From Gottfriedia luciferensis (GTDB lineage: Bacteria > Bacillota > Bacilli > Bacillales > Bacillaceae_G), in contig NZ_MDKC01000004.1 in assembly GCF_001712755.1 (NCBI RefSeq), forward strand, positions 114,242-178,241: a stretch of 64,000 bases of DNA. Reading direction: 5' to 3'. The notes under the pieces were generated by a model that was not told the origin of the DNA, searched no databases, and saw only the letters and a program-made list of their open reading frames with translations. A program made the position numbers and the translations under genes. Of this stretch, positions 18,283 to 27,497 are shown one piece after another (within the stretch, counting starts at the first letter, position 1; each line of letters begins with the position of its first letter).

Positions 18283-18299
18283 TATGGTCATAGCCATAA
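18282..18299 (+). promoter_or_regulatory. Dyad operator, site 2 (carbamoylase operon)
   Basis: TTATGGT-CATA-GCCATAA, a dyad with 6 of 7 arm positions matched. It shares sequence and spacing with the site at 14637-14654. It lies just downstream of the -10 element, a position typical of repression. Confidence 0.55.
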
Positions 18300-18336
18300 A
18301 TAGACCTAAAATATTAATTTTATAATAGGAGGACAA

Positions 18337-19566
18337 ATGATTAATCAGGATCGATTGTGGAATCGCCTTATGGAATTAGGGTCCATTGGAAAACAAGAGT
18401 CTGGGGGAATTACTCGTTTATCTTTTACTGAAAATGAGAGAAAAGCTAAAAAACTGCTTTCTTCCTATATGAATGAAGCAGGATTAAAAGTTTACGAAGA
18501 TACCGTTGGAAATCTTATTGGACGTAAAGAGGGAATTAATCAGGATGCACCGGTTGTACTGGTAGGCTCACATATAGATTCTGTATATAACGGGGGGAAT
18601 TTTGACGGACCACTCGGCGTTCTCTCAGGGATTGAAATCCTACAGACGATGAATGAGCAGGGAATCACAACAGTGCATCCAATTGAAGTTATTGTCTTTA
18701 CAGATGAGGAAGGTGCAAGATTTAGCTTTGGAATGATTGGCAGCCGAGGAATTGCTGGAACTCTCACCTTGGAAGAACTACAAAATAAGGATCAACAAGG
18801 GATTACTGTAGCGGAGGCAATGAGCGAAGCAGGTTATGATCCATTATTAATTGAACAGTCAGTCAGAAGTATTGGATCAGTAAAAGCATATGTCGAATTA
18901 CATATTGAACAAGGTAAGGTACTTGAGAACGATAATTTATCAGTCGGTATCGTTACAGGAATCTCTGGCCCGTTATGGCTTAAATTCATAATTGAAGGTA
19001 AAGCAGGGCATGCGGGGGCAACTCCAATGAACGATCGTAACGATGCCTTAGTTGCTGCCTCCCAGATTATACAGCTAATTGAAACTGAATCAGCTAAGAC
19101 TGGTACAACAGTGGGAACAGTTGGTCAATTGCAGCTGTTTCCTGGAGGAATCAATATAATACCTGGGAAGGTTGAATTTACTTTGGATCTTCGCGATGTA
19201 AATGAATCAATTCGTGATGAGGTTGAAAACCGAATAGTAGCAGGGGCAAAAATTTTATGTGAACAGCGTGGTGTAGGATTACAAATTGAAGATTTGCAAC
19301 GTATTGCACCTACATTATGCTCTAATGAGATTCAAGATTTGGCAAAACTAGCTTGTGAAACGATTGGTGTGGAACCATTTTTTCTCCCAAGTGGAGCTGG
19401 GCACGATTGCATGCAGCTTACAAATCTCTGTCCAATAGGGATGCTTTTTATCCGTTCAAAGGATGGAATAAGCCATAATCCAGCAGAATGGAGTTCTAAG
19501 GAAGATTGTGCAGATGGTGCAAATGTACTTTATCATACTGTACTTCAGTTATCTAATAATGAATAA
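18337..19566 (+). CDS. N-carbamoyl-L-amino acid hydrolase / allantoate amidohydrolase family (M20)
   Basis: A 409-residue Zn-type amidohydrolase of the hydantoinase/carbamoylase family. It shows [20 protein letters not shown] (metal ligands His79 and Asp90), FTDEEGARF, and a [17 protein letters not shown] dimerisation/substrate region. AGGAGGAC precedes ATG 18337. Family members hydrolyse N-carbamoyl amino acids, allantoate or ureidoglycine with release of ammonia. No allantoinase or hydantoinase is nearby, so N-carbamoyl or related N-acyl amino acids are the more likely substrate. It is followed after 14 bp by another M20 enzyme. Confidence 0.87.
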   Translation: MINQDRLWNRLMELGSIGKQESGGITRLSFTENERKAKKLLSSYMNEAGLKVYEDTVGNLIGRKEGINQDAPVVLVGSHIDSVYNGGNFDGPLGVLSGIEILQTMNEQGITTVHPIEVIVFTDEEGARFSFGMIGSRGIAGTLTLEELQNKDQQGITVAEAMSEAGYDPLLIEQSVRSIGSVKAYVELHIEQGKVLENDNLSVGIVTGISGPLWLKFIIEGKAGHAGATPMNDRNDALVAASQIIQLIETESAKTGTTVGTVGQLQLFPGGINIIPGKVEFTLDLRDVNESIRDEVENRIVAGAKILCEQRGVGLQIEDLQRIAPTLCSNEIQDLAKLACETIGVEPFFLPSGAGHDCMQLTNLCPIGMLFIRSKDGISHNPAEWSSKEDCADGANVLYHTVLQLSNNE

Positions 19567-19580
19567 AGGGGGATGCAATA

Positions 19581-20756
19581 ATGCAAACAATATCATTAAA
19601 TAGTTTAGTAGCACAAACAAAAGAAGAAGTAATAAAGTGGAGAAGGCATTTCCATCAGTATCCGGAGTTATCTTTTCATGAAGAAAAAACAGCTCAATAT
19701 GTGTATGATACACTTCAAACTTTCGGGAATTTAGAGATATCTCGTCCAACAAAGACGAGTGTTATGGCTCGTCTGATTGGTTCTCAGCCTGGCAAAGTGC
19801 TAGCAATTCGAGCAGATATGGATGCTTTACCGATCGAAGAAGAAAACACTTTTGAATTTGTCTCTACAAATCCAGGTGTGATGCATGCTTGTGGACACGA
19901 TGGTCATACTGCAATGCTTTTAGGCACAGCAAAAATACTTACTAGTTTAAAAGACAAAATCAAAGGTGAAGTTCGCTTTTTATTTCAACATGCTGAAGAG
20001 TTATATCCTGGTGGTGCCGAGGAAATGGTACAAGCAGGAGTAATGGATGGAGTTGATATGGTAATTGGTGCTCATCTTTGGGCTCCTATGAAACTAGGTA
20101 CTATAGGTGTAGCTTATGGACCGATGATGGCTGCTCCAGATACTTTCTATCTTACTGTTAAAGGTAAGGGTGGACATGCAGCACTTCCTCATGACACGAT
20201 TGATTCGATTGCTATAGCTTCCCAAGTTGTAACAAATCTTCAACATATCGTTTCTAGAAATACTGATCCGCTTGATAATCTAGTAGTTTCTGTTACAAAG
20301 TTTATTGGAGGTACAACTCATAACGTAATCCCAGGTTCAGTTGAAATCTGTGGAACCGTTCGTAGTTTCAACGCCGACCTTAGGAAATCGGTTCCTGACC
20401 TTATGGAACGTATTATAAAAGGAATAACTGAGGCTCATGGGGCACAATACAAATTTGATTATGAGTTCGGATATCGCCCGGTTATCAACGATGAGCAGAT
20501 TACGAAGGCTATTGAGGAAACTATTCTTGAAGTGTTTGATGAAAAGACTCTCGACCTTATGAAGCCAAACATGGGTGGTGAAGATTTCTCTGCTTTCCAA
20601 CAAAAGGCACCAGGTACTTTCTTCTATGTGGGAGCAGGAAACGAAGAAAAAGATATTACTTATCCGCATCATCATGCACGTTTTACAATAGACGAGGACG
20701 CTTTGGAAATTGGTGTAAACTTATTTGTTCATGCCACATTTAAACTTTTAGATTAA
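19581..20756 (+). CDS. M20 family amidohydrolase (IAA-amino acid/hippurate hydrolase-like)
   Basis: A 391-residue M20D peptidase. The motifs are RRHFHQYPELSFHEEKTA at the N-terminus, MHACGHDGHTAMLLG with Cys104, FQHAEELYPGGAEEMV, KGKGGHAALPH and a C-terminal NMGGEDFSAFQ. The family removes acyl groups from N-acyl amino acids such as hippurate, N-acetyl amino acids and indole-acetyl amino acids. It shares an operon with the carbamoylase and is followed by a symporter pair, consistent with scavenging of conjugated amino acids. Confidence 0.88.
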   Translation: MQTISLNSLVAQTKEEVIKWRRHFHQYPELSFHEEKTAQYVYDTLQTFGNLEISRPTKTSVMARLIGSQPGKVLAIRADMDALPIEEENTFEFVSTNPGVMHACGHDGHTAMLLGTAKILTSLKDKIKGEVRFLFQHAEELYPGGAEEMVQAGVMDGVDMVIGAHLWAPMKLGTIGVAYGPMMAAPDTFYLTVKGKGGHAALPHDTIDSIAIASQVVTNLQHIVSRNTDPLDNLVVSVTKFIGGTTHNVIPGSVEICGTVRSFNADLRKSVPDLMERIIKGITEAHGAQYKFDYEFGYRPVINDEQITKAIEETILEVFDEKTLDLMKPNMGGEDFSAFQQKAPGTFFYVGAGNEEKDITYPHHHARFTIDEDALEIGVNLFVHATFKLLD

Positions 20757-20769
20757 TAGAATTATGGTT

Positions 20770-20815
20770 AAGTAGACCCTTAATTTACAAGGATCTACTT
20801 AATCTAAACTTTTAT
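20770..20815 (+). terminator. Stem-loop between amidohydrolase and symporter genes
   Basis: AAGTAGACCCTT (20770-20781) pairs with AAGGATCTACTT (20789-20800) with one mismatch. The T run after it is weak, so it may reduce rather than stop transcription into the symporter genes. Confidence 0.5.
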
Positions 20816-20869
20816 TTTTCTGAATATTAAAACTAATATAAATTTTAAATTGAAAGTGGGGAACAATTT

Positions 20870-21064
20870 TTGAAAATCTATCATTTATTAGCACTTATTC
20901 CATTTATTGCTATTCTGGGCTTTTCATCTTGGGCAAACCACGTTGAGCCATTTGTATTAGGAATGCCTTTTCTCCTTTTTTGGGTTGTACTATGGACAGT
21001 TTTTTCAACACCAGTTATGTGGATAATCTTTAAATTAGATTCGGCGAAAAAGGGGGACAGATAA
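20870..21064 (+). CDS. DUF3311 small membrane protein, symporter partner
   Basis: 64 residues with two membrane helices (about 4-22 and 29-54), ending in a short charged tail. The start is TTG 20870 behind GTGGGG. DUF3311 proteins are regularly encoded directly before a sodium:solute symporter, as in the B. subtilis yhjC-yhjB pair, and are probably needed for the transporter's function or stability. The next gene begins 1 bp after its stop codon, so the two are coupled. Confidence 0.8.
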   Translation: MKIYHLLALIPFIAILGFSSWANHVEPFVLGMPFLLFWVVLWTVFSTPVMWIIFKLDSAKKGDR

Positions 21065-21065
21065 G

Positions 21066-22538
21066 ATGAATAGTGCATTAATTATAATTTTTCTATTTCT
21101 TGCAGTATCGATTTTTCTAGGGGTACAAGCTAGGAAAGGAAAAGACATGAATCTTGAGCAATGGAGTGTTGGTGGAAGAGGATTTGGTACTATTTTCGTC
21201 TTTCTCTTAATGGCTGGTGAAATCTATACAACATTTACTTTCCTAGGTGGAAGTGGTTGGGCATATGGAAAAGGAGGACCAACCTACTATATCACTGCTT
21301 ATGGTGCACTTGCTTATATTATGTCTTATTGGTTGCTTCCAAAAATATGGAAATATGCTAAAGAAAATAATTTAATGTCTCAACCGGACTTTTTCGCAAG
21401 TAAATACAAAAGTAAAGCCCTTGGCGTTTTAGTTTCACTAGTTGGTGTATCTGCTGTAATTCCCTACTTAGTTCTACAATTAAAAGGATTGGGAAGCATC
21501 GTTTCGGAGGCTTCTTATGGATTGATTTCACCAACTTTTGCGATTTGGATTGGTGCAATTTCAGTGACGATTTATGTAATGATCTCTGGTATCCATGGAT
21601 CTGCATGGACTGCAGCGTTAAAGGATATTATGATTCTTGGTGTTGTTCTTTTTCTAGGAATCTATCTACCTATTCATTATTATGGTGGATTCCAAGCGAT
21701 GTTTGAAGCAGTTGATAAAGCTAAACCAGGTTTTTTAAATCTCCCAAAAGAGGGATTAAGTGTATCTTGGTTTAATTCTACGGTTCTTCTAACAGCCCTA
21801 GGATTTTATATGTGGCCGCATACTTTTGGCTCTGTTTATTCAGCTAAAAGTGAAAACGTATTTCGTAAAAATGCGATTATCATGCCTTTATACCAACTTG
21901 TATTGCTTTTTGTGTTTTTCGTTGGATTTGCAGCAATTCTTCAAGTTCCTGGACTACAAGGTCCGGATGCCGATCTGTCCTTATTAAAATTAAGTAAACA
22001 ATCTTTTAACCCGTGGTTTGTTGGAATCATTGGTGGAGCAGGTGTATTGACTGCAATCGTGCCAGGTTCGATGATTCTAATGGCATCTGCTACTTTAATA
22101 TCAAAAAATATTTATAAAGTATTTGTACCATCTGCTACAGAAAAGCAGGTTGCAGTTTTAGCTAAATACCTTGTTCCTGTGGTTGCTTTATTCGCAGTAT
22201 TTTTCACATTTAATGGTGGATCTACATTAGTAACTCTACTTTTAATGGGATACAGTTTAGTTACTCAATTGTTCCCGACACTTGTCTTTAGTTTAATGAA
22301 AAAGAACTTTGTAACGAAGCAAGGTGCATTCGCTGGTATTCTTACTGGGGTTGCAACAGTTACTTATGTCACTATAAGTAATACAACAATCGGATCATTA
22401 TTCCCAGCACTACCTCAATATATTAAAGATTTGAATATCGGTGTTATTGGCTTAGTTGTCAATCTAGTATTTTTAGTTGTTGTTAGCTTACTTACTAAAA
22501 ATATAGCGGTTCAAAGCAAAAAAGAGATTGTAGCTTAA
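21066..22538 (+). CDS. Sodium:solute symporter (SSS family), YhjB-like
   Basis: A 490-residue transporter with about 13 hydrophobic helices. The SSS signatures include an N-terminal FLAVSIFLGVQARKGKDM, then GGRGFGTIFVFLLMAGEIYTT and the core SGIHGSAWTAALKDIMILGV. It should import an organic solute with sodium. Its pairing with DUF3311 and its place after three amidohydrolases suggest uptake of a carboxylate or an amino-acid conjugate for the same pathway. Confidence 0.87.
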   Translation: MNSALIIIFLFLAVSIFLGVQARKGKDMNLEQWSVGGRGFGTIFVFLLMAGEIYTTFTFLGGSGWAYGKGGPTYYITAYGALAYIMSYWLLPKIWKYAKENNLMSQPDFFASKYKSKALGVLVSLVGVSAVIPYLVLQLKGLGSIVSEASYGLISPTFAIWIGAISVTIYVMISGIHGSAWTAALKDIMILGVVLFLGIYLPIHYYGGFQAMFEAVDKAKPGFLNLPKEGLSVSWFNSTVLLTALGFYMWPHTFGSVYSAKSENVFRKNAIIMPLYQLVLLFVFFVGFAAILQVPGLQGPDADLSLLKLSKQSFNPWFVGIIGGAGVLTAIVPGSMILMASATLISKNIYKVFVPSATEKQVAVLAKYLVPVVALFAVFFTFNGGSTLVTLLLMGYSLVTQLFPTLVFSLMKKNFVTKQGAFAGILTGVATVTYVTISNTTIGSLFPALPQYIKDLNIGVIGLVVNLVFLVVVSLLTKNIAVQSKKEIVA

Positions 22539-22567
22539 ATATGAATAATTACTCTATAAGGGGTGAA

Positions 22568-22604
22568 AGGGGGTGATTGCTCTAATCAACCCCTATTTTT
22601 TTTG
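22568..22604 (+). terminator. Terminator after symporter
   Basis: GGGGTGATT pairs with AATCAACCCC (one bulge), followed by a run of eight T. Confidence 0.65.
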
Positions 22605-22631
22605 TGTAGATATTCTAAAAATTTAGGAGGT

Positions 22632-23207
22632 TTACGAAGTTAGGTTTTTATCTATGATTTCTTCAAAGTTTTTAAAGTACGTGGAACTTGTTTTATAAAT
22701 AGCTAGTCCTATAATTGTTCCAATTGTATTTAGTAAAATGTCATCAATATCACATGATCTGTAGTTATAGCCAAGGAACATTCCAATACTAGCTTGAATT
22801 AATTCAATTGCAAGACTTAGTGTAAAACCTATTACTATCGTATTTCTGTTTGATATATTAAAAAATAGAATAGGTAATGCAAATCCTAGTGGTATGAATA
22901 ATAAAACATTACCAGCTACTTGTTTTAGAACAAGTAGAATTGAGCCAGAACTGAAGGTATCTATGATCGATTTAAAGGGAATAAAATTATGAGTATGTCC
23001 CAACCGATCTTCTATCATTATTTGAATTAAAAGTTTTTGATAGGGAAAAGGAAAAAAGGTGAAATTAATAAGAGATGTAAAGTAAATACCAAAGATCATC
23101 CAATAAAGAAGTTTTAGGATAGTTATTGAACCTTTTAGAAATTGATAGCCAAAATATAGGATAAAAAAAGTAGAAATAATTATGCTAGGATATAAGAAAT
23201 TTAACAA
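22632..23207 (-). CDS. VanZ family membrane protein
   Basis: 191 residues with about five hydrophobic helices. It shows the VanZ-like pattern NLxPF (HNFIPFKSIID), a GNVLLFIPLGFALPILF helix and SLAIELIQASIG..YRSCDIDDILLNTIGTIIGL, where the RxxDxDDxxxNtxGxxxG motif is diagnostic. VanZ confers low-level teicoplanin resistance in enterococci, but most chromosomal homologues have unknown function. The gene stands alone, convergent with the symporter operon. Confidence 0.85.
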   Translation of the reverse strand: MLNFLYPSIIISTFFILYFGYQFLKGSITILKLLYWMIFGIYFTSLINFTFFPFPYQKLLIQIMIEDRLGHTHNFIPFKSIIDTFSSGSILLVLKQVAGNVLLFIPLGFALPILFFNISNRNTIVIGFTLSLAIELIQASIGMFLGYNYRSCDIDDILLNTIGTIIGLAIYKTSSTYFKNFEEIIDKNLTS

Positions 23208-23554
23208 TTAATTGTTCCAGCCTTTCATAGTACCAGACTTAATAAATTAGGGATTCTAAACCTTGAATATTACAACTTACAATATTTAGCTACGTATCCA
23301 ATTGTTTTTATATCACCTAGAGAATAACATATTTGTATAGTTTTCCTTCATCATTTTTATGTCAAATTTTAGAAACTTATAAATTAGTTCTTATTGAATC
23401 TTAAAATAAATAAAAACTCTTCCTAGAAATATAGAAAGAGTTTAAATGCGGAGAGGATTGTTTCTTTATTATTCTATTTTTAAAAAGTTTTGGGAGAAAT
23501 AAAATTATAAATTAATGTGACCACTTTGAAGAAAGTTTCTAGATTGTTCTTTGT
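23208..23554. other. Intergenic gap, VanZ to SPFH gene
   Basis: 347 bp, AT-rich, with no credible ORF. An inverted repeat AAACTCTT/AAGAGTTT (about 23413-23442) could terminate the SPFH transcript, which approaches on the minus strand. The VanZ promoter should lie next to 23208. Confidence 0.35.
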
Positions 23555-24370
23555 TTATTTTGCTTGAACTAGAGGTGTCCCACCTTGAACAGTAACCCAA
23601 CCCCATTTTTGGCGTGCATCCATTTCCATTTTCTTTAATAATTCTGGAGTCAGTGAGTCTGATAAAATTTTATTTGATTTAGCATCTGCTTCCGCATTTA
23701 GAATTTTTGTTTGATTTTCAATCTTAGCTTTTTCTTGGTCAGCTAATGCCTTTTTTACGTTCAATTCAGAAGTTGCTAATTGTGCCTGTGACTGTGCCAT
23801 ACCTGCGGGAGAACCTACGTGTGTAAATCCAAAAGTTCCGACTTCGATACCTTGTTTTGCAAGTTCCTTATCAAGTGCAGTATTGATTTCTTCAGTAATA
23901 TCAGCTTGTTTTGAACCTTTAATGTCGTTCCAGCTATATTTGTGCGTAATTTTGTTAACAACATTTTTCATTGTAGGTTTGACGATGTTATTTTTAATGT
24001 AACTAATATCTTTTCCACCTACTGATTGATAAAGATTAGCTACGTTTTTAGTTGAAATTTTCCATGTTAAGTTTGTATTAACAGGTAGTTCTTGCTGATC
24101 TCCAGTACCTACTGACCATTCTTGATCAGAATTACCACCTTCGTGCTTGTCACTTGATAAAACTAATGATTGTGTATATGTAGGGTATTCTTGTACTGAA
24201 ACTCCCCAACCAGTCCAATGAAAGCCTTGGGGGACTTCAGTAATTTCACCACTCATATGTTTTTCAATACCAATGCTACCAACACTAATATGGGACATAC
24301 CGCCTATCGCGTAAATAATACCTCCAACTATAATAACTCCGCCTGCAATCAGACTTCTTAAACCGTTCAC
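23555..24370 (-). CDS. SPFH/prohibitin-like membrane protein
   Basis: 271 residues. One N-terminal membrane helix (SLIAGGVIIVGGIIYAIGG) is followed by an SPFH domain (VGSIGIEKHMSGEITEVPQGFHW... LPVNTNLTWKI) and a C-terminal alanine/lysine-rich coiled coil (QAQLATSELNVKKALADQEKAKIENQTKILNA). Such proteins form ring-like scaffolds at the membrane. It overlaps the stop codon of the small membrane protein gene by four bases (ATGA), so the two are translationally coupled. Its role in this organism is unknown. Confidence 0.85.
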   Translation of the reverse strand: MNGLRSLIAGGVIIVGGIIYAIGGMSHISVGSIGIEKHMSGEITEVPQGFHWTGWGVSVQEYPTYTQSLVLSSDKHEGGNSDQEWSVGTGDQQELPVNTNLTWKISTKNVANLYQSVGGKDISYIKNNIVKPTMKNVVNKITHKYSWNDIKGSKQADITEEINTALDKELAKQGIEVGTFGFTHVGSPAGMAQSQAQLATSELNVKKALADQEKAKIENQTKILNAEADAKSNKILSDSLTPELLKKMEMDARQKWGWVTVQGGTPLVQAK

Positions 24371-24516
24371 TCTTCATCTCTCCCGATTTCTTTTTTAATG
24401 TTTTTAATATGATTATTAAATAATCTACCTATTTTGATAAAGACCTTATAAAACAGTAAGAAGAGAACGATTCCAATAATAATAACTAAAATTCCGAATT
24501 GATAAAAGAAAACCAT
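24367..24516 (-). CDS. Small membrane protein coupled to SPFH protein
   Basis: About 49 residues. A hydrophobic helix (FGILVIIIGIVLFLLFYKVF) is followed by a basic, charged tail ending GRDEE. The preferred start is the ATG whose last base is 24516, preceded by GGGGGA on the minus strand. A longer frame to 24576 lacks a ribosome binding site. NfeD-like partners often accompany SPFH proteins, but this protein is too short to be assigned to NfeD. Confidence 0.6.
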   Translation of the reverse strand: MVFFYQFGILVIIIGIVLFLLFYKVFIKIGRLFNNHIKNIKKEIGRDEE

Positions 24517-25110
24517 TATCATTCCCCCGAATGTGCAAATTAGATTAACTATCTTTCTATCATTTCTTATATGCAATTATAGTTTGATTTAAGCTATATT
24601 AATAATTAAATTTTGCTTAGAAATATAGTGGCCTATCAGGCTTCATTGGTAAAATTATTAGCTTTTAACTAAATTACCCCAAATGCTTTTTGATAATTAA
24701 AAATATTTCGAGGATAGAGAATTCCTTAGAAAACCACCAGTTAAAGGTGGTTTATCTATTTGAGTAATAATATATTGGCCTATTTAACATACATATCTTC
24801 TGAAATTAGCAGGATCAAGCTAGAAAATTCAATAAAATCAAGGCGAAAATAACCCAAGTTTAAATCAAAGGAAAATCAATTTTTATTGTAGAATGTTTCT
24901 TTTTATTGGAGTTATAAAATTTGAATTTGGTCTGTTGGTATATAGGAAGGAGATAACATACGCAGCTATAAACGATTTATTCAGTGAAAATCATCATTTA
25001 ATCAGAAAAACCAATATTGATACTTTTTTTCAAAATTAAAATCACATCAACACTTAATATAATTAAACTAGATCAGGATAAAGAACATCGTAGAGTATGG
25101 AGGAAGCTAA
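24517..25110. other. Non-coding stretch with an isolated stem-loop
   Basis: 594 bp. An inverted repeat AAACCACC/GGTGGTTT (24731-24753) looks like an orphan terminator. AGGAAGGAG at about 24944 is a ribosome-binding-like site with no proper start codon after it. Together these suggest decayed coding sequence. I could not recognise any protein fragment. Confidence 0.3.
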
Positions 25111-25416
25111 ATGAAAATTGAACAATTAAGTCATCTTTGTGAAGTGATAGAAAGTGGTTCCTTTACGATTGCAGCAGAGAAATTTTTTATTAATGAAGCT
25201 GATATGAAAGAATCAATCATTAGTTTAGAAGTTGAATTTGGCATAAAGCTAATTGAGTGTGACGACGAATCTAAAGTGGTGCCTTCATTTGAATGTTTAC
25301 AAATTATTTCACATATAAAGGAAATCGTAAGGAATTGTCGAGAAATTGAAGAAGAAATTAAATCCTTACATAAAAAATCTTCTGTTAATACAATGTATGA
25401 TGTAAGTATGTTTTAA
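25111..25416 (+). pseudogene. LysR-type regulator, N-terminal DNA-binding part only
   Basis: 101 residues that match the LysR helix-turn-helix and linker helix (MKIEQLSHLCEVIESGSFTIAAEKFF, then SLEVEFGIKLIE). The sequence ends after the linker, so the effector-binding domain of about 200 residues is absent and no trace of it is visible downstream. The recognition helix is also atypical (NEADMKESI in place of SQSxxSxxI). GGAGG precedes ATG 25111, so it could still be translated as a stand-alone protein. It is either a truncated gene or a small DNA-binding derivative. Confidence 0.55.
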
Positions 25417-25445
25417 CTCTTTCTAATAAAGCATTTTCAATATAT

Positions 25446-25480
25446 AACCAGATCATAATTTATTTGGTCTTTTTAGAATA
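25446..25480 (+). terminator. Possible terminator after the LysR fragment
   Basis: Weak inverted repeat AACCAGAT/ATTTGGTC followed by TTTTTA. Confidence 0.4.
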
Positions 25481-25504
25481 ATTATTACTTTTCATATAAA
25501 CGTC

Positions 25505-25537
25505 AAAAAGAAGGCTACAAATTCAGTAGGCTTCTTT
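25505..25537 (-). terminator. Terminator of the modA-linked regulator
   Basis: AAGAAGGCTAC pairs with GTAGGCTTCTT with one central mismatch. It sits at the end of the minus-strand regulator gene and has A/T-rich flanks on both sides. Confidence 0.5.
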
Positions 25538-26472
25538 TAATTTGTCTCATATATAATTTTCCCTGTTCTAGAAGTATCATAATCTCCTAAGGAATCAACC
25601 TCTGATTGAAACTGATTTGAAGATAAAATTTCTGTGACAATTCTGATCAGTCGTTCATTTGCCGGGGTTTTTAAAATAACGAGATCATATTGTTCTGTTA
25701 TGAGTGGTATAAAATCAATTCCTACAATTTTAGCAGCTTTTTCAATTCCGACTCCAACATCTGCTACCCCAGTGGAGACAGCGGAGGCCACACTTAAATG
25801 ATTGTTTTCTTCATGTTCATATCCGTTAATATTTTTAGGGGAAATCTTATTGATACGTAACTGTTCATCGAGGAGAATTCGAGCACCTGATCCTTTCTCT
25901 CTATTTACAATCTGTATATCTTCACGTTCTAAATCTTTCCAAGAGGTTATCTTTAAAGGGTTACCTTTTTTAACGTATAAACCTGCTTTCCTAGATAGTA
26001 AATTGAATAAAATAAATGAATGTCCCACTAAAATTTTCTTAAGATATGGTAGATTATACTCTCCTGTATCTCCGTCAAAAAGGTGAAGGCTAACGATGTC
26101 ACATTCTCCATTATACATAGAAATAAGACTGTTTAAGCTTCCAGTAAAAGATCTTAAAGATTTATAGGTTGAGTTTTTCTCGATCTGTTTACCGAGCATA
26201 TCTAAAACTAAATCTTGGCCACTAATAACAACATGGTTTGTTTCTTTTGGATCGCTTCTGCGAGGTTCAAAAACAGAGGCAGGTAATGTGGTTTTTTGAT
26301 TTGTTTTATTGTTTTTTATGTAATTGTCCAAGTCATTTGCTGCTATTCTCATCTGTCTTCCTACACGGAATACAGGTAATTCACCTTTTTTGACAAGGTC
26401 ATAAATGGTTAATTTCGATACTTTTAAAAACTGTGATACTTCTTCAATTGTATAGGAAAGTTCCGTCGTCAT
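25537..26472 (-). CDS. Excisionase-type HTH regulator with periplasmic-binding-protein-like domain
   Basis: 311 residues. The N-terminus is a MerR/excisionase-type DNA-binding domain (YTIEEVSQFLKVSKLTIYDLVKKGELPVFRVGRQMRI). The rest is a PBP-like domain (PF12727 type) with VISGQDLVLDML, SLHLFDGDTGEYNLPYL and NREKGSGARILLDEQL. Such one-component regulators sense molybdate or tungstate and replace ModE in many Gram-positive bacteria. It is divergent from a ModA-like binding protein, with a 20-bp palindrome between them, so it probably controls that gene and itself. Confidence 0.82.
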   Translation of the reverse strand: MTTELSYTIEEVSQFLKVSKLTIYDLVKKGELPVFRVGRQMRIAANDLDNYIKNNKTNQKTTLPASVFEPRRSDPKETNHVVISGQDLVLDMLGKQIEKNSTYKSLRSFTGSLNSLISMYNGECDIVSLHLFDGDTGEYNLPYLKKILVGHSFILFNLLSRKAGLYVKKGNPLKITSWKDLEREDIQIVNREKGSGARILLDEQLRINKISPKNINGYEHEENNHLSVASAVSTGVADVGVGIEKAAKIVGIDFIPLITEQYDLVILKTPANERLIRIVTEILSSNQFQSEVDSLGDYDTSRTGKIIYETN

Positions 26473-26561
26473 TTACATCCCTCCATTTTCTATTTTAACC
26501 CAATGCCTTTTAAAAAGCATATTCCTAGTAAATTTAATGTAAATATTAAAATTCTATTTCT

Positions 26562-26600
26562 TATTTAGTTATAACTAAATATAATTAGATATAACTAGAT
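26562..26600. promoter_or_regulatory. Putative operator of the molybdate-type regulator
   Basis: A perfect 20-bp palindrome at 26562-26581 (TATTTAGTTATAACTAAATA) is followed by a second imperfect copy. The shared core TATAACTA occurs at 26570 and 26590, 20 bp or about two helical turns apart. It lies between divergent genes, which suggests cooperative binding by the adjacent regulator. Confidence 0.5.
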
Positions 26601-26629
26601 ATATTTTATAAATGAAAGGTAGATGAAGG

Positions 26630-27439
26630 ATGAAAAAGATTTATTCTTTAATAGTGTCGATGATGTTATTAGGACTAATTCTATCTGGGTGTTCATCAAA
26701 TGAACAAGCTAAAAAGTCAACAGCTCAGAAACAAGAAGTTTCTCAAAAAAATGTAGAATTAACTATTTCAGCAGCTGCTAGTTTACAGGATGCACTAAAT
26801 GATATTAAAGCAAACTTTGAAAAGGCAAATCCTAATGTGAAAATAAACTTTAACTTTGGAGCATCCGGAGCATTACAACAACAAATTTCTCAAGGAGCAC
26901 CAGTGGATCTTTTCTTCTCGGCTGCAGAGGACAAATTTAATAATTTAGTAAAAGATGGTCTAATTGAAGAGAACCAGGGAAAAGATGTAGTTGGAAATGA
27001 ACTGGTTTTAGTTGTACCAAAGGATACAAAAAAAGAAATTAACTCTTTTGAAGAACTTACAAAAGCAGATAAAATTTCGATCGGTACGCCAGACGCGGTA
27101 CCAGCAGGACAATATGGAAAAGAAACTTTGGAAAATTTAAATGTATGGAAAGCAATTGAAGGAAAAGTAGTATATGGTAAGGATGTTAGACAAGTACTTT
27201 CTTATGTAGAAACAAATAATGTGGACGCAGGGATTGTATATAAAACAGATGCGTTGACATCGACAAAAGTTAAGATTGTAGCAACAGCAGCTGACAATAC
27301 ACATGATCCAATTATTTATCCGTTAGGCGTAATAAAGGATAGCAAGCAACCTAAAGAAGCTAAAAAATTCTTTGAATATCTTCAAAATGATGAGTCTATG
27401 AAGATATTAGAGAAGTATGGGTTTAAGGGACTAAATTAA
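26630..27439 (+). CDS. modA: Molybdate ABC transporter substrate-binding lipoprotein
   Basis: 269 residues with a lipoprotein signal peptide (lipobox LSGC, lipidated Cys21). The mature part has ModA signatures: ISAAASLQDAL, FNFGASGALQQQISQGAPVDLFFSAAED and GKDVRQVLSYVETNNVDAGIVYKTDA. It should bind molybdate or tungstate outside the cell and deliver it to a ModBC permease. No modB or modC follows, and a terminator-like stem comes next, so the permease must be encoded elsewhere or the gene is an orphan. The upstream palindrome suggests control by the divergent regulator. Confidence 0.9.
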   Translation: MKKIYSLIVSMMLLGLILSGCSSNEQAKKSTAQKQEVSQKNVELTISAAASLQDALNDIKANFEKANPNVKINFNFGASGALQQQISQGAPVDLFFSAAEDKFNNLVKDGLIEENQGKDVVGNELVLVVPKDTKKEINSFEELTKADKISIGTPDAVPAGQYGKETLENLNVWKAIEGKVVYGKDVRQVLSYVETNNVDAGIVYKTDALTSTKVKIVATAADNTHDPIIYPLGVIKDSKQPKEAKKFFEYLQNDESMKILEKYGFKGLN

Positions 27440-27465
27440 CTTATATTAACTGACATTAGTTTTCG

Positions 27466-27497
27466 AAATGAGCCGATTAGTTGATTGGTTCATTTTT
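27466..27497 (+). terminator. Terminator after modA
   Basis: AAATGAGCCGATT pairs imperfectly with GATTGGTTCATTT, followed by T residues. Confidence 0.6.
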
